Source: Shewanella fodinae
GTDB taxonomy: Bacteria; Pseudomonadota; Gammaproteobacteria; Enterobacterales; Shewanellaceae
Direction: 5' to 3'
DNA length: 64,000 nt
Assembly (NCBI RefSeq): GCF_014651955.1
Contig: NZ_BMXW01000009.1
Coordinates: 62,001 to 126,000, forward strand
Shown piece by piece: positions 63,273 to 64,000 of this stretch (positions are counted from its first letter, which is position 1; every line of letters begins with the position of its first letter). The notes beneath the pieces were generated by a model. That model did no database searches, had not been told where the DNA came from, and saw nothing but the letters and a program-made list of their open reading frames with translations. Position numbers and translations under genes: made by a program.

Positions 63273-64000
63273 CAAGACTCCTGTCTGCTCTGGATACTAT
63301 CTTCTATGGTTTGACGGATCTCCGGCCGCAGCAGCAGATTGCTGTAATCTCGCATCTGATGAATAGCCGATTGATTGTCAGAACCGCACAAATACCCCAG
63401 TTCCTTCAGACGGATACTGAGAATGGCATATAATTTTTTATCGTAAAATTCAGGCGCGGTAATACCGTGCAAAGCGCCCAAACGACTGGCCAGCAAATGA
63501 CTTTCACTTTCCAGATCGCCGCGCTCAATGTCTGGACGTGCTGATAACAGGTTAAAAATAATAGCGTAACGCTGCAAAGTTTCACTCATGGTTTCCGCCA
63601 GTAGCCCTAAGGCATTCACGCCGCTCTGGCTAACCACTAATTCCGCCGAGATATAACCCGCATGTTCAAACCGTTGCAGCATCTGTTCTATATAAGCCGT
63701 CAATGTTCTTTGCCCCATAAACAGCTCTGCTTGCAGCAGTGCATAGAATTTTGCCACCACGGTTGAGAGTTGTTCACGATTGCAGTGTTCCAGATTCAAC
63801 AAGCAGCTCGCCAGTAACGCGGGCACGGCAAACAGATGCAGCACATTGTTACGGTAATAGGTCATGGTAATAGCGACTTTTTCATCAATGGAGACAATAT
63901 CGCCCAAACCGTCGTTATCCAGACAAAACTTGTTGAGTTCTATCCCCTGCCGCAACAGCTCGCGGCCGTCACCCTCGGCTACAGAAGCAAAATTTGTGTA
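63272..64000 (-). CDS. plsB: Glycerol-3-phosphate acyltransferase PlsB, C-terminal part (cut by window edge)
   Basis: The frame is open to the window end: 242 codons of the C-terminal region. Recognisable PlsB blocks are KVAITMTYYRNNVLHLFAVP, LLQAELFMGQRTLTAYIEQM and the C-terminal helical part ending EDSIQSRQES. PlsB adds the first acyl chain to glycerol-3-phosphate at the inner membrane. The catalytic HxxxxD motif lies upstream, outside the window. The stop TGA shares a base with the downstream permease ATG. Confidence 0.88.
   Translation of the reverse strand, partial: YTNFASVAEGDGRELLRQGIELNKFCLDNDGLGDIVSIDEKVAITMTYYRNNVLHLFAVPALLASCLLNLEHCNREQLSTVVAKFYALLQAELFMGQRTLTAYIEQMLQRFEHAGYISAELVVSQSGVNALGLLAETMSETLQRYAIIFNLLSARPDIERGDLESESHLLASRLGALHGITAPEFYDKKLYAILSIRLKELGYLCGSDNQSAIHQMRDYSNLLLRPEIRQTIEDSIQSRQES

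Overview
The window looks like a chromosomal segment of a Shewanella-type gammaproteobacterium (Alteromonadales). The basis is gene content and order that I remember from Shewanella genomes: moaA-C-D-E beside ETF-ubiquinone oxidoreductase and a chemoreceptor; a DUF2937 gene, a peroxiredoxin and ompR/envZ beside modABC/modE/greB; plus plsB, rlmJ and rsmJ. This is inference, not a database match. About 60 protein genes, one tRNA-Gly(CCC) and two riboswitches (Moco and preQ1-I) can be supported.

Layout. 1-2.8 kb: molybdopterin operon moaA-moaC-moaD-moaE plus a ModA-like binding protein, read leftward behind a Moco riboswitch. 3-10 kb: ETF-QO, a chemoreceptor, a ScfR/PrpR-like regulator facing a stand-alone piece of malate synthase G, and a YeiH-type membrane protein. 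10-16.3 kb: membrane-anchored LuxR regulator and a Cus/Czc-type metal efflux operon with a 20-bp palindrome between them. 16.3-20.4 kb: TDT transporter/LysR pair, PqiA-like protein, HD-GYP phosphodiesterase. 20.5-26.1 kb: a tightly overlapped six-gene operon joining a TonB receptor, an ECF transporter (double ATPase, T, putative S) and a TiaS-like protein; substrate unknown. 26.4-28.8 kb: menF, then yhhQ under a preQ1 riboswitch. 28.9-34.6 kb: LysR and an AcrAB/MexAB-type pump. 35.3-37.7 kb: lytic transglycosylase, rlmJ, rsmJ.

37.7-52.46 kb is an accessory region between rsmJ and a DUF2937 gene. It holds (i) a 2.2-kb cassette (azoR with one in-frame amber codon, a broken small ORF, a DsbA-like oxidoreductase, an HxlR regulator) bounded by structured inverted repeats but with no transposase; (ii) a cold-shock gene; (iii) an OmpR/EnvZ-like pair facing an MdtABC-type pump; (iv) an EF-hand protein; (v) the C-terminal stump of another RND pump. 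A 36-bp perfect direct repeat brackets the pump block. Three clusters of a roughly 24-bp motif, TGTC(A/G)(A/G)CTTATGGTTT followed by AAC(A/G)ACA, look like right-end transposase-site arrays of Tn7-like elements. rsmJ is a known attachment gene of the CRISPR-associated I-F3 Tn7-like family. No tns or cas genes remain, so I read this as a decayed or stripped integration hotspot.

52.46-64 kb returns to core genes: DUF2937, peroxiredoxin, ompR/envZ, modABC with a ModE box and modE, greB, a secreted RNase T2, a double-VOC protein, tRNA-Gly, an aromatic amino acid permease and the 3' part of plsB. Several genes form functional sets: molybdate uptake (mod) with Moco synthesis (moa), three separate RND pump systems each beside its own regulator, and queuosine-precursor uptake controlled by its ligand.
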